Source of the DNA: an uncultured Leucobacter sp.
Lineage (GTDB): Bacteria > Actinomycetota > Actinomycetes > Actinomycetales > Microbacteriaceae
Length of the DNA stretch: 51,056 bases
Reading direction: 5' to 3'
NCBI GenBank assembly: GCA_937967375.1
Contig: CALCJF010000056.1
Location: 1-51,056, forward strand
Shown here: piece by piece, positions 49,506 to 51,056 of the stretch
How the letters are laid out: every line of letters begins with the position of its first letter
Numbering within the stretch: the first letter of the stretch is position 1
The notes under the pieces: generated by a model
Told to the model about the DNA's origin: nothing
What the model saw: only the letters and a program-made list of their open reading frames with translations
The model's database searches: none
Translations under genes and position numbers: made by a program

Positions 49506-51056
49506 CGCGCATCTCCTTCAAATTCAAGCAGTCGAATGGCCGCAGTCGGAGGCCTGACCGCCTCGACCACCTCGATGGGTGACGTGCCCGAGAAGTCTGC
49601 GTCGTCGGGAATCGAAGCCATCGGTTCACCTCGCGGCGAGCGCATGGTCGGCACCGTCGTCATGAGCGCGCGGGTATAGGGGTGGCTCGCGTTGCCCGCT
49701 CGAAGGTCCTCGGCGGTGATGTCTTCGACCAGGCGCCCGCGATACATCACGAGCACTCTGGTGCAGAGCGAGGTGACCACCGCGATGTCGTGCGACACGA
49801 ACATGATCGCGGTGCCCTCTGCTTCGTTGATCTTGCGCAGCAACTGCAGAATGCCCTCTTGCACCGTGACGTCGAGTGCGGTCGTAGGTTCATCGGCGAG
49901 GATCAACGCGGGTGTGCCCATGAGCCCTGCGGCGATCATTGCGCGCTGACGCATGCCACCCGAGTACTCATGCGGGTATTGCTTATAGCGTCGCTCGGCG
50001 TTCGGAATCTGCACGTCTCTCAGCCGGTCAATCGCGGCGTCGCGCGCCTGCGAGCGGTTCATGTCGAGATGCAGGAGGCCGGTCTCGGCGACCTGCACCC
50101 CAACGTGCAGGGCTGGGTTCAGCGACGACATGGGGTCTTGAAACACCATGGCGAGGCGACGCCCAAAGTGATGGTCGAGCGACCTCGGGTGGCCCTCCTC
50201 GCTGAGCACGAGCCGCTCGCCGTCGAACTCGGCAGAGTCAGCGGTCACGTGCAACGGGGCCTCGAGCAACCCCGCGACCGACATCAAGGTCAGGCTCTTG
50301 CCTGATCCCGATTCTCCAACGACACCTACGATCTCGCCGCGCGCAATATCGAACGAAACTCCGTCGACCAGGGTGCGCAGCCGCTTCTCCCCCTCCGGCG
50401 CGTACACCTTGAGATTGCGCACCGAAAGCACGTTGTCGGCTTCTCCTTCGGGCACTGAAATCGTTCCAGTGGTCACTACTGGTTCATTACCACGGCTCGG
50501 TGCGAGCCTGCGCAACACACGAGAGGAAAGACCGCGGTGCCCGCTCGGGGTGAGCGCCTTGCCAAGCACCTCGCCGAGCAACACGAAGGCGAGCCCCGCG
50601 AGAATGATCGCGATTCCAGGCACGAGCGCCGCGGCCGGCGTCACGAAGATGCGCAGAATTCCCTCGTTGAGCATGCGACCCCAGTCGTACTCTGGAATCT
50701 GAATACCGAGGCCGAGAAACGAGAGCCCAGCAAACGACACGAGTGTGCCGCCGGCGGTGAGCGTTGCGTTGACGATCAGCGGGTCGCGAACGTTGGGCAG
50801 CACATGCCTGAACACGATTTTTGACTTTGGAATGCCGAGCACGAGCGCCGCCGACACGTAATCCCTGCCCCAGACCGAGGCCGCCAGGTTATGCGTCAGC
50901 CTGCCATAGTTCGGCATGATCGCGATCGCGATCGCGAGGCTCGCGGCCAACCCGCTCTGACCGAGGATGACCGAGAACGCGATGGCGAGCAGCAGGCCCG
51001 GAAACGCGACGCCGATGTTGATGCCGGCGACGATCAGCCTGGCGGGCTGGCCTCCG
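49502..51056 (-). CDS. Fused ABC permease (DppC) and ATP-binding protein (DppD), 5' end outside window
   Basis: The open frame runs past the window edge; residues such as NIGVAFPGLLLAIAFSVILG before the nearest TTG (50950) show the true start is outside. The first part is the C-terminal portion of an OppC-type permease with EAA loop DYVSAALVLGIPKSKIVFRH and the AGLSFLGLGIQIPEYDWGRM motif. After a linker near SSRVLRRLAPSRGNEP an OppD-type ATPase follows: Walker A GESGSGKSLT, signature YSGGMRQRAMIAAGL, Walker B LILADEPTTALDVT, H-loop FVSHDIAVV. Permease-ATPase fusions occur in actinobacterial peptide transporters. It heads the minus-strand D-amino acid cluster; the DppB subunit should lie just outside. 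Confidence 0.88.
   Translation of the reverse strand, partial: GGQPARLIVAGINIGVAFPGLLLAIAFSVILGQSGLAASLAIAIAIMPNYGRLTHNLAASVWGRDYVSAALVLGIPKSKIVFRHVLPNVRDPLIVNATLTAGGTLVSFAGLSFLGLGIQIPEYDWGRMLNEGILRIFVTPAAALVPGIAIILAGLAFVLLGEVLGKALTPSGHRGLSSRVLRRLAPSRGNEPVVTTGTISVPEGEADNVLSVRNLKVYAPEGEKRLRTLVDGVSFDIARGEIVGVVGESGSGKSLTLMSVAGLLEAPLHVTADSAEFDGERLVLSEEGHPRSLDHHFGRRLAMVFQDPMSSLNPALHVGVQVAETGLLHLDMNRSQARDAAIDRLRDVQIPNAERRYKQYPHEYSGGMRQRAMIAAGLMGTPALILADEPTTALDVTVQEGILQLLRKINEAEGTAIMFVSHDIAVVTSLCTRVLVMYRGRLVEDITAEDLRAGNASHPYTRALMTTVPTMRSPRGEPMASIPDDADFSGTSPIEVVEAVRPPTAAIRLLEFEGDAR

Overview
The window is high-GC, densely coded chromosomal DNA from an actinobacterium, most likely a member of the Microbacteriaceae (Leucobacter-like; the genus is a guess from gene content and protein style). 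Pointers are a WhiB protein, an ECF sigma factor of the SigR/SigH type with its zinc anti-sigma factor, myo-inositol-1-phosphate synthase, DUF2510 and SpoIIM/RDD proteins, and many genes that start 6-8 nt after a TAnnnT -10 box, as leaderless actinobacterial genes do. No rRNA, tRNA, CRISPR array, transposase or phage gene was seen.

Layout. 1-3486: MoxR (partial), DUF58, SpoIIM and RDD membrane-locus genes, the last two divergent with overlapping start codons. 3575-5207: redoxin, spermidine-synthase-like protein and SprT-like metalloprotease. 5208-5346: a tandem double-hairpin repeat. 5347-9036: VOC protein, AraC regulator, septum-formation-like lipoprotein, degenerate NUDIX protein, inositol-monophosphatase family protein. 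9153-12057: ino1, a cis-prenyltransferase, an alpha/beta hydrolase. 12291-17586: an oligopeptide-type ABC transporter. 17649-20060: a membrane-anchored transglutaminase-like protein. 20158-25521: a redox-stress locus (anti-sigma, sigma, aroA, rsgA, bcp, whiB) whose layout recalls sigH-aroA-rsgA-whiB1 of Mycobacterium tuberculosis. 25598-37597: acyl-CoA dehydrogenase and AraC regulator, argG, aldo/keto reductase, hrpA helicase, MFS carrier, succinate-semialdehyde dehydrogenase.

37787-51056 is the most interesting part. Eight minus-strand genes run from a peptide ABC transporter through a cytoplasmic S12 serine hydrolase, a D-aminoacylase-type amidohydrolase, an M20 hydrolase, a COG3375-type GNAT transferase and an N-acylamino-acid racemase to a PucR regulator; a second S12 hydrolase converges on PucR. 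The GNAT, racemase and M20 genes are the set described in Geobacillus kaustophilus for irreversible conversion of D- to L-amino acids through N-succinyl intermediates. Here they are joined to peptide uptake and possible D-specific hydrolases, suggesting a complete pathway for salvaging D-amino-acid peptides, for example from peptidoglycan.

Other notable signals are an exact GGAAT-N18-GTT promoter with two alternative starts for the sigma factor, a palindromic element carried in frame inside hrpA, and several hairpins whose G-U pairs show the strand on which they fold as RNA.
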